A stretch of 64,000 nt of DNA from contig QKYL01000001.1 in NCBI GenBank assembly GCA_003255745.1, positions 186,001 through 250,000 of the forward strand, in the 5' to 3' direction. The position numbers and the translations under genes are program-made. Numbering within the stretch: position 1 is the stretch's first letter; every line of letters starts with the position of its first letter. This document shows positions 26,661 to 35,541 of the stretch, piece after piece. Below the pieces are notes generated by a model that saw only the letters and a list, made by a program, of their open reading frames with translations, was not told the DNA's origin and ran no database searches. Source of the stretch: Paracoccus saliphilus. Its GTDB lineage: Bacteria; Pseudomonadota; Alphaproteobacteria; Rhodobacterales; Rhodobacteraceae.

Positions 26661-26885
26661 ATGACGATGATTGCAACTGTTGACCGCAAGTCCGGCTTTT
26701 CTGTCGCCGCGCTGCTGGCACCGTTCCGCGCCGTTGGCCGGTTCATGATCGCGCTGTCCGAGGCGAGCCCGCAGATGCGCGCCCTGAACGGCCTCAGCCA
26801 GCGTTCGGACGAGGAACTGGCCGCCAAGGGCCTGACCCGCGAAAGCGAGATCCGGCGGATTTTGGGCGGTTCTGCCGCTCTCTGA
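26661..26885 (+). CDS. DUF1127-type small protein
   Basis: A 74-residue protein whose C-terminal half (LSQRSDEELAAKGLTRESEIRRILGG) matches the DUF1127 pattern of an LSDxxLxxxGLxRxxI motif. DUF1127 proteins are small Arg-rich regulators in alphaproteobacteria, some affecting RNA turnover and phosphate or carbon metabolism; no role is known for this one. The start is the ATG at 26661, with AAGGAG at 26648-26653; an earlier TTG in the same frame precedes the SD and is unlikely. It lies between two SLC13-type permeases and is followed by a terminator. Confidence 0.78.
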   Translation: MTMIATVDRKSGFSVAALLAPFRAVGRFMIALSEASPQMRALNGLSQRSDEELAAKGLTRESEIRRILGGSAAL

Positions 26886-26911
26886 AACGACCGGATCCGA
26901 TAGATGCGTCG

Positions 26912-26936
26912 CGCGGCCCCTTTGGGCCGCGTTTTC
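26912..26936 (+). terminator. Intrinsic terminator after the DUF1127 gene
   Basis: An 8-bp stem CGCGGCCC with GGGCCGCG and a 4-base loop is followed by TTTTCG. It starts 27 bases after the DUF1127 stop and faces the 3' end of the convergent SLC13-type gene. Confidence 0.82.
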
Positions 26937-26941
26937 GTTTG

Positions 26942-28726
26942 TCAGGCGTGCAGCGGCCAGACGATCAGCAGCAGCGGGACCGACACCGCCATCACGATCA
27001 CCTCCAGCGGCAGGCCCATGCGCCAGTAGTCGCCAAAGCGATAATTTCCCGGTCCCAGGATCAGCGTGTTGTTCTGGTGCCCGATGGGCGTCAGGAAGGC
27101 GCAGGACGCCGCGACCGCAACGCCCATCAGGAAGGCATCAGGCTGGACCTGCAACTCTTGCGCCAGGCGGATGCTGACGGGGGCGGCAATGATGGTGGTA
27201 GCGTTGTTGTTCAGGATGTCCGACAGCATCATCGTCGCCGCCATCAGCAGCACCAGCGCCAGCCAGGCCGGATAGCCCTGCGTGATCTGGGCCAGTCCCT
27301 GCGCGATCAGGGCCGACCCCCCGGTCTCGTCCAGGGCAAGACCAAGGGGGATCATCGAGCCCAGAAGGACGATCACCGGCCAGTCCACATGGTCATAGAT
27401 TTCGTGAACAGACAGGACGCCGAACAGGACATAGGCGATGATCACGCAGCCAAGCGCAATGGGCATGGTCGTCAGCCCAAGCGAGGCCGCCAGAACCGCC
27501 AGCACGAACAGGCCGATGGCGCTGTACATGTGGCGTTCGCGCTGCACGGGCAGGCTGCCGCCGTCGATCCGCAGCAGGCCGGAGGCGCCCAGGGTCTCCT
27601 CCATCCGGCTTTCGGGAACCAGCAGCAGCAGCATGTCGCCCGGCTGCAGCACCTGCCGGGACAGCGCCTGCCGCAGAGCAAGCCCCCCACGCCGAAGGCC
27701 GATCAGGACGCTGTCGTGGCGGTTCATCAGCCCGAAAGACTGGACCGAGCGGCCGACCAATTCCGAGGCGACGGGCACCAGGCATTCGATCAGTTGCTGG
27801 CCCTCGGCGTCCTTGCGGGCGCGCGCTTCGGGCTTTCCATCCGGAAAGGCCAGGCTGCTGGTCGAGCGGAATTCGTCCAGTGCTGCGGGATCGGCACGCA
27901 GGATCAGCACGTCGCCGTCTTCCAGGACCTGATCGTCCAGCTTGCCCTCGATGTCCTGGCCCCTCCGGCGCAGGCCGACGATACGGGTCGAGGCCTTGCG
28001 GGCCTCCACCCGCGCTTCTTCTACCCGGCGCGCGGCGAGCGGGCTGTTTTCCGTGACCACAAGGGTCGCCACATAGCGCCTCCGGGCCCCGTTCACATCG
28101 GAACCGCCATCGTCCTGGTGGCGCGGGATCAGGCGCCATCCCAGGAACGAGATAAAGGCGATGCCGGCCAGCGCCACGGCCCCGCCCACGGGCAGAAAGT
28201 CAAACATGCGATAAGGCTCGCCCAGCACATCGGCGCGAAAACCTGATACGATCAGGTTGGGAGGCGTGCCGATCAGGGTCAGCATGCCCCCCAGGATCGT
28301 GGCAAAGGCCAGGGGCATCAGCGTCAGACCGGCCGCGCGCCCGACCTTGCGGGCCGTCTGCAGGTCCACGGGCATCAGCATGGCCAATGCGGCAATGTTG
28401 TTCATGAAGCCCGACAGCAGCCCGCCCACGGTCCCGAAGACCAGGATATGGGCCGTCGTGCCGCGCTGCCGCCCTGAAACCAGCCGCGCCAGCCGCGACA
28501 CCGCGCCGGACCGGCTAAGTCCCGCCGTGGCGATCAGCACCAGGGCCACGATGACTGTTGTCGGATTGCCGAATCCGTAAAAGGCACGCGACGTCGGGAC
28601 AATTCCCAGAAGGACCGCCACCATCAATCCGGCAAAGGCCACCATGTCATAGCGCCAGCGCCCCCACAGCATCAGGATGATGATGGCGCCCAGCAAGGTG
28701 AACAGCAGGATCTGTGGTGTGGTCAT
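26942..28726 (-). CDS. SLC13-type permease with RCK_C domains, second copy
   Basis: Also 594 residues and the same layout as the permease at 24748-26532: N-terminal helices with [16 protein letters not shown] and [13 protein letters not shown], a soluble middle region (about 215-385; [30 protein letters not shown] and [18 protein letters not shown]) and C-terminal helices with [20 protein letters not shown] and [22 protein letters not shown]. The differing signature loops (GTPPN against GTSTN) suggest different substrate or ion preferences. Both end in WPLHG/A, so they are probably ancient duplicates rather than recent copies. It is divergent from yebC. Confidence 0.85.
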   Translation of the reverse strand: MTTPQILLFTLLGAIIILMLWGRWRYDMVAFAGLMVAVLLGIVPTSRAFYGFGNPTTVIVALVLIATAGLSRSGAVSRLARLVSGRQRGTTAHILVFGTVGGLLSGFMNNIAALAMLMPVDLQTARKVGRAAGLTLMPLAFATILGGMLTLIGTPPNLIVSGFRADVLGEPYRMFDFLPVGGAVALAGIAFISFLGWRLIPRHQDDGGSDVNGARRRYVATLVVTENSPLAARRVEEARVEARKASTRIVGLRRRGQDIEGKLDDQVLEDGDVLILRADPAALDEFRSTSSLAFPDGKPEARARKDAEGQQLIECLVPVASELVGRSVQSFGLMNRHDSVLIGLRRGGLALRQALSRQVLQPGDMLLLLVPESRMEETLGASGLLRIDGGSLPVQRERHMYSAIGLFVLAVLAASLGLTTMPIALGCVIIAYVLFGVLSVHEIYDHVDWPVIVLLGSMIPLGLALDETGGSALIAQGLAQITQGYPAWLALVLLMAATMMLSDILNNNATTIIAAPVSIRLAQELQVQPDAFLMGVAVAASCAFLTPIGHQNNTLILGPGNYRFGDYWRMGLPLEVIVMAVSVPLLLIVWPLHA

Positions 28727-28864
28727 GAAGCCCTCGTGCCGCCCCTGTTCCGGGGCCTGCCTCCGAACGCCGTGAAGGGGTTTCGGGTTCGTCTTGCGAT
28801 GGGGGGCGAGGCTGGACTAAAAGCGCGCAGCATATCACTTCAGAACCGCGAAGGACGACCCGAC

Positions 28865-29608
28865 ATGGCAGGGCATTCCAAATGGGCCAACATCCAGCAT
28901 CGCAAGGGCCGGCAGGACAAGCTGCGCTCGAAGCTGTTTTCCAAGCTGGCCAAGGAAATCACCGTCGCCGCCAAGATGGGCGACCCGGACCCCGAAAAGA
29001 ACCCGCGCCTGCGGCTGGCCGTCAAGGAGGCCAAGGCCAAGTCCTGCCCCAAGGACGTGATCGACCGTGCGATCAAGAAGTCGCAGGGCGGGGATGCGGA
29101 AAACTACGAGGAAATCCGCTATGAGGGCTATGGCCCCAACGGCATCGCGTTGGTGGTCGAGGCGATGACCGACAACCGCAACCGCACCGCGTCCAACGTC
29201 CGCAGCTATTTCACCAAGTCGGGCGGCGACCTGGGGCAGACCGGATCGGTCAGCTTCATGTTTGATCGGGTCGGAGAGATCGTCTATCCGCTGTCGGCCG
29301 GTGACGCAGATACGGTGATGCTGGCCGCCATCGAGGCGGGTGCCGATGATGTCGAGACGGACGAGGAAGGACACTGGATCTACTGCGCGGACACGGCGCT
29401 GAACGAGGTTTCGACGGCGCTTGAGGCGACCTTGGGCGAATCCGAAACCGCCAAGCTGATCTGGAAGCCGCAGGCCCCGACCGAAATCAGCGACGCCGAA
29501 ACCGCGCAAAAGCTGATGAAGCTGATCGACGCGTTGGAAGATGACGACGATGTCCAGAACGTCACCGGCAACTTTGACCTGACTGAAGAGGTCGCGGCCC
29601 AGCTGTAA
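28865..29608 (+). CDS. yebC: YebC/PmpR family regulator (TACO1-like)
   Basis: A 247-residue protein of the YebC family, which acts in transcription regulation or in translation of difficult mRNAs. The invariant start [28 protein letters not shown] fixes the ATG at 28865; the frame continues upstream but without homology. Later blocks are [55 protein letters not shown] and [11 protein letters not shown]. Length and order are standard. A strong hairpin follows the stop. Confidence 0.96.
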   Translation: MAGHSKWANIQHRKGRQDKLRSKLFSKLAKEITVAAKMGDPDPEKNPRLRLAVKEAKAKSCPKDVIDRAIKKSQGGDAENYEEIRYEGYGPNGIALVVEAMTDNRNRTASNVRSYFTKSGGDLGQTGSVSFMFDRVGEIVYPLSAGDADTVMLAAIEAGADDVETDEEGHWIYCADTALNEVSTALEATLGESETAKLIWKPQAPTEISDAETAQKLMKLIDALEDDDDVQNVTGNFDLTEEVAAQL

Positions 29609-29621
29609 GATCAGCACTTGC

Positions 29622-29644
29622 ACTGCCGCCGGAAAGGCGGCAGT
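29622..29644 (+). repeat. Hairpin between yebC and the DMT transporter gene
   Basis: A 9-bp perfect stem, ACTGCCGCC with GGCGGCAGT around loop GGAAA, starts 13 bases after the yebC stop. It covers the only SD-like sequence (GGAAAGG) of the next gene and lacks a T tract. It may end yebC transcripts or limit translation of the transporter. Confidence 0.55.
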
Positions 29645-29649
29645 TGCAG

Positions 29650-30561
29650 ATGATGCAGAACCTGTCTCATACACGCCGCGATCTGGTCGGCATCGGATGG
29701 ATGTTGACGACGGGCCTGTGCTTTGTCGCCGTCAACACCATTGTCCGCGGCCTGGACGGGGCGCTGCCCGCCGCGCAGGCCGCCTTCATCCGCTTCCTGT
29801 TCGGGCTGGCCTTCCTGGCCACGGTCATCAGCCCGGCGCTGAGGGTGGGCTTTCCCCGTGACCTGTGGGGTCTGTTCGCACTGCGCGGCGGCCTGCACGT
29901 GATCGCGGTGGTGGCCTGGTTCTATGCCATGTCGCGGATCACGGTGGCCGAGGTGACGGCGATCGGCTTTCTCAACCCCATCATCGTCACGATCGGCGCG
30001 GCCCTGTTCATGGGAGAGCGGCTGGCCACCCGCCGTATCGTCGCCATCGGCGTGGCTCTGGTTGGCGCGCTGATCGTGCTGCGGCCGGGCCTGCGCGTCC
30101 TGGATCCCGGCCACCTGTCGCAGGTTGGCGCCGCCGTGGCCTTCGGGGCGTCCTATCTGGTGGCCAAGCGGCTGTCGGACCGGGTGCCTGCATCGGTCGT
30201 GGTGGCAATGATGTCACTGACGGTTTCGGTCGGACTGGCGCCCTTGGCCATTGTCCAGTGGGTGCCGCCCACCTGGTCGCAGTTGGGTTGGCTGGGATTG
30301 GTCGCAGTCTTCGCGACCGCCGGCCATTATTCGATGACGCGGGCTTTTGCCGCCGCGCCGCTGACGGTGACGCAGCCTGTCACCTTTCTGCAGCTGATCT
30401 GGGCCAGTCTCGTGGGTGTCCTGATCTTTCACGAACCTTTGGACGGGTGGGTCATCCTGGGCGGTGGCCTGATGATCGGCGCCATCAGCTATATCACTTG
30501 GCGCGAGGCCAGGCTGCGGGCCCGGACGCCGACCCCGCCCACGGTGGCGACCAAGGGTTGA
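29650..30561 (+). CDS. EamA/DMT family transporter
   Basis: An inner-membrane exporter of about 303 residues with ten hydrophobic helices in two EamA repeats (about 14-140 and 155-285). Visible segments include LVGIGWMLTTGLCFVAVNTIVR, AFIRFLFGLAFLATVI, VTAIGFLNPIIVTIGAALFMGERL, AAVAFGASYLVAKRLSDRV and TVTQPVTFLQLIWASLVGVLIFHEPLDGWVILGGGLMIGAISYI. Substrate unknown; relatives export amino acids or metabolites. ATG 29650 is preferred, but ATG 29653 and an upstream TTG at 29644 are also possible because the SD-like GGAAAGG sits 6 bases before that TTG. Confidence 0.85.
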   Translation: MMQNLSHTRRDLVGIGWMLTTGLCFVAVNTIVRGLDGALPAAQAAFIRFLFGLAFLATVISPALRVGFPRDLWGLFALRGGLHVIAVVAWFYAMSRITVAEVTAIGFLNPIIVTIGAALFMGERLATRRIVAIGVALVGALIVLRPGLRVLDPGHLSQVGAAVAFGASYLVAKRLSDRVPASVVVAMMSLTVSVGLAPLAIVQWVPPTWSQLGWLGLVAVFATAGHYSMTRAFAAAPLTVTQPVTFLQLIWASLVGVLIFHEPLDGWVILGGGLMIGAISYITWREARLRARTPTPPTVATKG

Positions 30562-30567
30562 CCCGCC

Positions 30568-31773
30568 TCAGCGGGCGTTCTGAAAGCGTCGCGGCAGGTT
30601 CAAAAGGGACTGCGCCATCCGGTCGACGGGCCTTTTCAAAATGCTCAGGCCGGTCACGACCGTCTGCGATCGACGTGCCGCCAGGTCGAAACCATAGCTC
30701 ATCACGCAGACCGCCAGCAGCAGCAGGATCGCCCAGAACAGTGAGGCCGCGGCACCAGCCGGCGTCACGTCGACCAGGTAAAGAAGAATGTTTCCCCAGG
30801 CAAAGGTGAACATGCTGGTGCGCCCGAAAAAGGTCAGCCGGGTCCACGCGGCGGTGCTGCCAGCCTGCTTGATGTCGATCAGCCAGACAAACATGATCGT
30901 CATCAGGGTAGCCGAAACCACCCCGGCCGCGAAGTAGAGGCCGTGACTGTCCATCCGGAAGCTGCCATCCGCAAGCTTCGCGAAAGCCCCGTCCGGCAAG
31001 GCAAGCGCCCCTGTCATCGCGGCCAGCACCGCCCCGGCAAAGAGGGCCGAGACGCGGCGTTGAAACCCTTGGTCAGTTCCGGGATCGACGGTGTGCAAAC
31101 CTTGGGCCGAACCGCCCAGCAGGTAACGGCCCAGCAATTGTCCCGCAACGACCAGGGTCAGGCCGTGCAGGATCGAGGGACCGGCCAGCTGCAGATCGCC
31201 GAATCCCGTCGTGAACATGACCAACCGGCCGATGTGGATGGGCGCCCCCAGGTCGTGATGGGCATCCGGCAGCGCCGTCAGCAGCGGCCAAGCGGCATGA
31301 TAGGCCAGTGCGGCCACAACCAGGGGCCACAGCCCCAGACGCGCCCGCAGCCACAGCAGGACCGGCGCGAGTGCCAGAACGACGGCGTAGAACTTGAGGA
31401 TCTCGGTATAGGGGGAATTGCCCATGAACAGCATCGTCCCGATGCTGAAGCGCAGCGAATACTGGTCATTCGTCACGAACAGCGCAAGGATGCTGATCGC
31501 ATAAAGAACCCAGCACTGCAGCGCGCGCGAAACCAGCCGCGCGGCCACCTGCCGCCGCGCCGGGGCCGTGGTCCAGCGCGGCTGATAGATGACCTCCAGC
31601 ATGGTGCCGAACAGAAGAATGAAGGTGGGCGTGGCGATCTGGAAGGCAAAGCGCAGGATTTGGGACAGCTGGTCGGGGATGTGCGGGTGCAGGCCGGCCT
31701 CGACATAGACATGCGAGGACATGGCCAGCACGATCGCCAGGCTTCGTGCGGCGTCCAAGCCGATAATCCGCAT
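30568..31773 (-). CDS. OpgC-like membrane acyltransferase
   Basis: A 401-residue integral membrane protein with about ten helices, starting MRIIGLDAARSLAIVLAMSSHVYVEAG. The GLDAARSLAIxLAMxSH block is the start of the acyltransferase-3/OpgC group, with the conserved histidine in MSSH as the probable catalytic residue. OpgC succinylates periplasmic glucans; other members modify polysaccharides or antibiotics. The ATG at 31773 is 8 bases after AGGAG; in-frame codons further upstream are not conserved-looking. It converges on the DMT gene with a 6-base gap. The substrate is unknown. Confidence 0.7.
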   Translation of the reverse strand: MRIIGLDAARSLAIVLAMSSHVYVEAGLHPHIPDQLSQILRFAFQIATPTFILLFGTMLEVIYQPRWTTAPARRQVAARLVSRALQCWVLYAISILALFVTNDQYSLRFSIGTMLFMGNSPYTEILKFYAVVLALAPVLLWLRARLGLWPLVVAALAYHAAWPLLTALPDAHHDLGAPIHIGRLVMFTTGFGDLQLAGPSILHGLTLVVAGQLLGRYLLGGSAQGLHTVDPGTDQGFQRRVSALFAGAVLAAMTGALALPDGAFAKLADGSFRMDSHGLYFAAGVVSATLMTIMFVWLIDIKQAGSTAAWTRLTFFGRTSMFTFAWGNILLYLVDVTPAGAAASLFWAILLLLAVCVMSYGFDLAARRSQTVVTGLSILKRPVDRMAQSLLNLPRRFQNAR

Positions 31774-31983
31774 CCGCGCCACTCCTGCCGGTCTTTGCTG
31801 AGGGGGCGATGTTACCCTGATCTGCTTGAACTTGAAACCGGTGGGACGATTTCCACCTCTGATCGGCGTTATCCCAGCTATGGCCGCGGCCTGACCGGGC
31901 AGCACTTTCAGATATCGGCGTCTTGAATGTGTCGCCAGTCGATCTGGACTTTCTGCTTTCCGTAAGCCTCGATCAGATGGTGA

Positions 31984-32874
31984 TCAGCGGTTCGGCCAAA
32001 GCGGTGCGTGACGGTTCACGTCCTTGTAGAGCAGATATCGGAAGCGCCCCGGCCCGCCCGCATAGCAGGCCTGCGGGCAAAAGGCGCGCAGCCACATGTA
32101 GTCGCCGGGACCCACCTCGACCCAGTCCCGGTTCAGGCGATAAACGGCCTTTCCCTCCAGAACGAACAGTCCGTGTTCCATGACATGGGTTTCGGCAAAC
32201 GGGATCGATCCACCGGGCGCAAAGGTGACGACGGTGATGTGCATGTCATGGCGCAGGTCGGCCGGGTCCATGAAGCGGGTCGTGCCCCAGGCCCCGTCGG
32301 TGTCGGGCATCATGGAGGCTGCCACGTCCTGTTCCTGCACCACGATCGGGTCGGGCTTGTTCACGCCCGCCGCCGGCTGCCACCGCTTGCGCCACCAGTG
32401 GAAGCCTGCGGGTCCTGCGGTGCGGTTGCGGATCTGCCAAGGGGTTCCAGGCGGGATATAGGCAAAGCCGCCCGGCGTCAGCAGGTGTTCGGTACCGTCG
32501 ATCACCACCTGCATGTCGCCGCCGGTGACGAAGATCGCGTGCTGCACCTCGGGGTCGTCATCGGGGCTGTCGCTTCCGCCGCCTTCCGCCAGTTCCACGA
32601 TGTACTGGCTGAAGGTCTCGGCAAAGCCGGTCAGGGGCCGTGCCAGCATCCACATCCGCATGCCCGTCCAGCCGGGCAGGTAGGAGGTGACGATGTCGCG
32701 CATGACTGTGCGCGGAATGACGGCATAGGCGTCGGTGAAGATCGCCGTGTCCGTGGTCATCCCGGTTTGCGGCGGCAGGCCCGCCACTGGTCCGGCATAG
32801 GGGCCGGTATGCTGGTCAGGGATAACGCGGGCGATGTCGCCGGTCGGCGCACCCTTTGGGGGCTGGTCGGTCAT
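31984..32874 (-). CDS. allE: (S)-ureidoglycine aminohydrolase (bicupin)
   Basis: AllE removes ammonia from (S)-ureidoglycine, giving (S)-ureidoglycolate late in allantoin breakdown. The 296-residue bicupin has two beta-barrel halves; metal ligands of the C-terminal cupin are visible in PFAETHVMEHGLFVLEGKAVYRLNRDWVEVGPGDYMWLRAFCPQ (E, H, H and Q of the manganese site). The N-terminal cupin shows EVQHAIFVTGGDMQVVIDGTEHLLTPGGFAYIPPGTPW. Length fits the family. The start overlaps the stop of the puuE-uraD fusion, so the two are co-translated. Confidence 0.92.
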   Translation of the reverse strand: MTDQPPKGAPTGDIARVIPDQHTGPYAGPVAGLPPQTGMTTDTAIFTDAYAVIPRTVMRDIVTSYLPGWTGMRMWMLARPLTGFAETFSQYIVELAEGGGSDSPDDDPEVQHAIFVTGGDMQVVIDGTEHLLTPGGFAYIPPGTPWQIRNRTAGPAGFHWWRKRWQPAAGVNKPDPIVVQEQDVAASMMPDTDGAWGTTRFMDPADLRHDMHITVVTFAPGGSIPFAETHVMEHGLFVLEGKAVYRLNRDWVEVGPGDYMWLRAFCPQACYAGGPGRFRYLLYKDVNRHAPLWPNR

Positions 32875-34277
32875 TTCAGGGCCTCCTGAAGGCGAAGCGT
32901 GGCGATTCGGATGACCTGCGCCTCGGCCGTGGCACGCTCAGTGGCGGTGTCGTTGCTGATCCGGGCCTGCATGGCGGCCAGGATGCCCGTCTTGTCATGG
33001 TCGCGCACCGCGATGATGAAGGGAAAGCCGTGCTTGGCCACATAGGCCTCGTTCAGGCGCTCGAATTCGGCGCGTTCGGCATCGGTCAGGGCGTCCAGCC
33101 CGGCGCCGGCCTGTTCGGCGCTGCTGTCAGCCGACAGCCTGCGGGCCTGCGCCAGCTTGCCGGCCAAGTCGGGATGGGCGCGCAGCACGTCCAGCCGTTC
33201 ATCCTCGTCCGCCGCGCGGAAGATCTGGGCCATGCGCCCGGCCAGCCCCGCTGCGCTGTCATGGACGGCGCCCATTTCGGCGTCCCAGACCCGCTCGGCG
33301 ATGAAGGACGAACCTTCGTAGATGCCGCCGAACCGCGCCACAAAGCTGTCGCGGTCCATCTGCGACGGGCGCAGCCGCGGCTGGTGCGGATGGGTCGCCG
33401 CCCAGTGGCGCGCAATGTCCAGCCGCGAGGCGAACCAGACGCCCTGATGCGCGCGGGCGTGGTCCAGGAACTGCCGGATCGCCATTGCGCGGCCCGGCCG
33501 GCCAGCCAGCCGGCAATGCAACCCGATCGACATCATCTTGGGTGCTCCCGCCGCGCCTTCGGCGTAGAGCACGTCAAAGGTGTCGCGCAGATAGTCGAAG
33601 AATTCGACCCCCGTGCCAAAGCCTTGGCCGCTGGAAAAGCGCATATCATTGGCGTCCATCGTATAGGGCACCATCAGCTGCGGCCGGTCGTCATGGACAT
33701 GCCAATAGGGCAGGTCGTCGGCGATGCTGTCGGCCAGATAGGCAAAGCCGCCTTCCTCGCAGCCCAGTTCGACCGTGTTCATCGAGGTGCGGCCCTGGTA
33801 AAAGCCGTGCGGGCGTTCGCCAGTCACTTGGCGGTGCAGTTCGACGGCGCTGGCGATGTGTTCAGCCTCGACCTCGCGCGGGACGTCGCGGTAGTCGATC
33901 CATTTCAGGCCGTGGGTCGCGATCTCCCACCCCGCCTCCTGCATGGCGGACACCTGTTCGGGGCTGCGCTCCAGCGCGGTGGCGACGCCATAAACAGTGA
34001 CGGGGATGTCGCGCAAAAGCCGGTGCAGACGCCAGAAGCCCGCCCGTGCGCCATAGTCATAGATCGATTCCATGTTCCAGTGGCGCTTGCCGGGCCAAGG
34101 CTGGGCGCCGATGATCTCGGACAGGAAAGCCTCGGAGGCGGCGTCGCCGTGCTCGATGCTGTTTTCGCCGCCTTCCTCGTAGTTGACGACGATCTGCACC
34201 GCGATCCGGGCATCGCCGGGCCATTTCGGGTCCGGGGGCGTTTCGCCATATCCTCGCAAATCGCGGCTGTAGCGCAT
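32871..34277 (-). CDS. Allantoinase PuuE fused to OHCU decarboxylase UraD
   Basis: A 468-residue bifunctional protein. Residues 1 to about 305 form a polysaccharide-deacetylase-like, cofactor-independent allantoinase (PuuE) that opens allantoin to allantoate; visible blocks are QIVVNYEEGGENSIEHGD, GYGETPPDPKWPG, ATHGLKWIDYRDV and HCRLAGRPGRAMAIRQFLDH. Residues about 310-468 form UraD, which decarboxylates OHCU to (S)-allantoin; its motifs are LRAHPDLAGKLAQ and YVAKHGFPFIIAVRDHDK. UraD acts just before PuuE in the pathway, so the fusion joins consecutive steps. It is followed by allE with a 4-base overlap and is led by a 180-base intergenic region holding an inverted repeat. Confidence 0.93.
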   Translation of the reverse strand: MRYSRDLRGYGETPPDPKWPGDARIAVQIVVNYEEGGENSIEHGDAASEAFLSEIIGAQPWPGKRHWNMESIYDYGARAGFWRLHRLLRDIPVTVYGVATALERSPEQVSAMQEAGWEIATHGLKWIDYRDVPREVEAEHIASAVELHRQVTGERPHGFYQGRTSMNTVELGCEEGGFAYLADSIADDLPYWHVHDDRPQLMVPYTMDANDMRFSSGQGFGTGVEFFDYLRDTFDVLYAEGAAGAPKMMSIGLHCRLAGRPGRAMAIRQFLDHARAHQGVWFASRLDIARHWAATHPHQPRLRPSQMDRDSFVARFGGIYEGSSFIAERVWDAEMGAVHDSAAGLAGRMAQIFRAADEDERLDVLRAHPDLAGKLAQARRLSADSSAEQAGAGLDALTDAERAEFERLNEAYVAKHGFPFIIAVRDHDKTGILAAMQARISNDTATERATAEAQVIRIATLRLQEALK

Positions 34278-34386
34278 CTGGGTCCTCCGGTGGGTCGTGT
34301 CGCAGCGTCACCAAACCCCGGCCAGCCTGCAAGGGCAAGCGGCAGAAGGCGGAATTCTGTTTCAACAGGAAAAATAAGATCGGGCC

Positions 34387-34409
34387 GCTTTCAATGAACG
34401 ATTGAAAGC
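34387..34409. promoter_or_regulatory. Palindromic candidate operator upstream of puuE-uraD-allE
   Basis: Nine-base perfect arms GCTTTCAAT and ATTGAAAGC around GAACG, 110 bases upstream of the puuE start. Symmetric arms of this size fit a homodimeric regulator. The centre and right arm read AACGATT, a core shared with the palindrome near iclR. Which regulator binds is inferred from proximity to the IclR gene. Confidence 0.55.
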
Positions 34410-34457
34410 AGGACGAACCGGGGCGGCGTGTCCGGTTCCGCAGGATTGCCGCTGGGA

Positions 34458-35270
34458 TCAGGGCGTTGTGCCGCCCATGACCTCGGTCAGGCTGGCTGCG
34501 GCGGCCACCACGACGGCGCCCAAGGTCTTGACGTATTCCGGTGCGATCCGATGAGAGGGTCCGCTGACCGAGATACCGGCAATCGCCTCTCTGGACTGGT
34601 CAAAGATGGGCGCCGCGATGCAGCGCATGCCGCGCGTCTTTTCCTCGTCGTCAAAGGAAAACCCGCAATGGCGGATGCGCGCCAGGTCCGCCTCCAGCGC
34701 GGTTGGATCGGTCAGGGTCTTGTCGGTGAAGCGTTCCAGCCCGCAGCCTTGCGTTATGCCCCGCAGGTCGCGGGGCGGGCCGAAGGCCAGCAATGCCTTG
34801 CCGATCCCCGAAGCGTGCAGCGGCGACGAGGTTCCGGGCGGAAAGAAGGCGCGGATCGTTTCCTGTGTTTCGACCTGGCTGACGAACAGGACCGTGTTGC
34901 CCTGAAGGATGCCCAGATTGGCGGTTTCTCCGGTATGCTGCATCAGCTGGCGCAGAACCGGGCGCGCCCGCTCCACGATCCCCGACCGCCGCATGAAGGC
35001 CGAGCCGAGCCGAAAGGCCTGCGGCCCGATGTTCCAGGCCTGCGTGGCGGGGTCGCTTTCGACCATCCCGCGCAGGGCCAGCGTGTGCAGCACCCGGTGC
35101 ACGGTCGAGGGCGGCTGGCCCGCCTGTTCGGCCACCTCGCTCAGTGTCAGGCCGGGCGCGCCGGCCAGCAGGTCCAGAAGATCCAGCGCCCGGTCCAGTG
35201 CCTGGACGGTGCCGGGTGCCTCGGGTACGGATTTGCGCGGGCGGCCACGGCGTCGGGTCGGATCAGCCAT
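34458..35270 (-). CDS. IclR family transcriptional regulator
   Basis: A 270-residue regulator with a winged helix-turn-helix at about 25-85 (ALDRALDLLDLLAGAPGLTLSEVAEQAGQPPSTVHRVLHTLALRGMVE) and an IclR effector domain after it, containing HASGIGKALLAFGPP and GISVSGPSHRIAPEY typical of the ligand pocket. The N-terminus is basic (TRRRGRPRKSV). The ATG at 35270 follows GGAGAGAAAC; the in-frame codons upstream are not family-like. Divergent from uraH-puuD and upstream of puuE-allE, it is the likely regulator of purine or allantoin catabolism, with a ligand such as urate, allantoin or glyoxylate. That role is inferred from position. Confidence 0.88.
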   Translation of the reverse strand: MADPTRRRGRPRKSVPEAPGTVQALDRALDLLDLLAGAPGLTLSEVAEQAGQPPSTVHRVLHTLALRGMVESDPATQAWNIGPQAFRLGSAFMRRSGIVERARPVLRQLMQHTGETANLGILQGNTVLFVSQVETQETIRAFFPPGTSSPLHASGIGKALLAFGPPRDLRGITQGCGLERFTDKTLTDPTALEADLARIRHCGFSFDDEEKTRGMRCIAAPIFDQSREAIAGISVSGPSHRIAPEYVKTLGAVVVAAAASLTEVMGGTTP

Positions 35271-35382
35271 GTTTCTCTCCGTTGGTGCCGCAGGGGCAGC
35301 GGTGGTGGTGCAGCCGGCGGAAAAAGCCAAAGCCCTGTGGCTGCGTGGAATTTGGCCATTATCGCCGGGCCCGGAAACGATT

Positions 35383-35395
35383 TCCAGAAATATTG
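35383..35395. promoter_or_regulatory. Perfect palindrome GGAAACGATTTCC in the iclR-uraH divergent region
   Basis: A 13-base element, GGAAA-CGA-TTTCC, resembling the GGAAA-N3-TTTCC consensus described for IclR-type operators. It overlaps a second small repeat TTTC-CA-GAAA at 35391-35400. It lies about 110 bases from the iclR start and about 145 bases from uraH, a natural autoregulatory site. Binding is not shown. Confidence 0.6.
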
Positions 35396-35541
35396 TCCTG
35401 CTGGGTCAGGCAGGACTGGACCCGGCCGCCCCTCGTCCGCAAGATTATCCATGAAATCTATAGACAGCCTTGCGCGGCTGCGGACTCGTCCCGGCGCTGT
35501 GATCGGCTATCACCAAGTAAAACGACGGGAAGGGGCCGCCC

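Noticed and set aside
23983..26721. 912-codon open frame on the minus strand opposite the YmdB-like and SLC13 genes
   Set aside because: His/Gln/Arg-rich composition and no motif; an antisense shadow of real genes.
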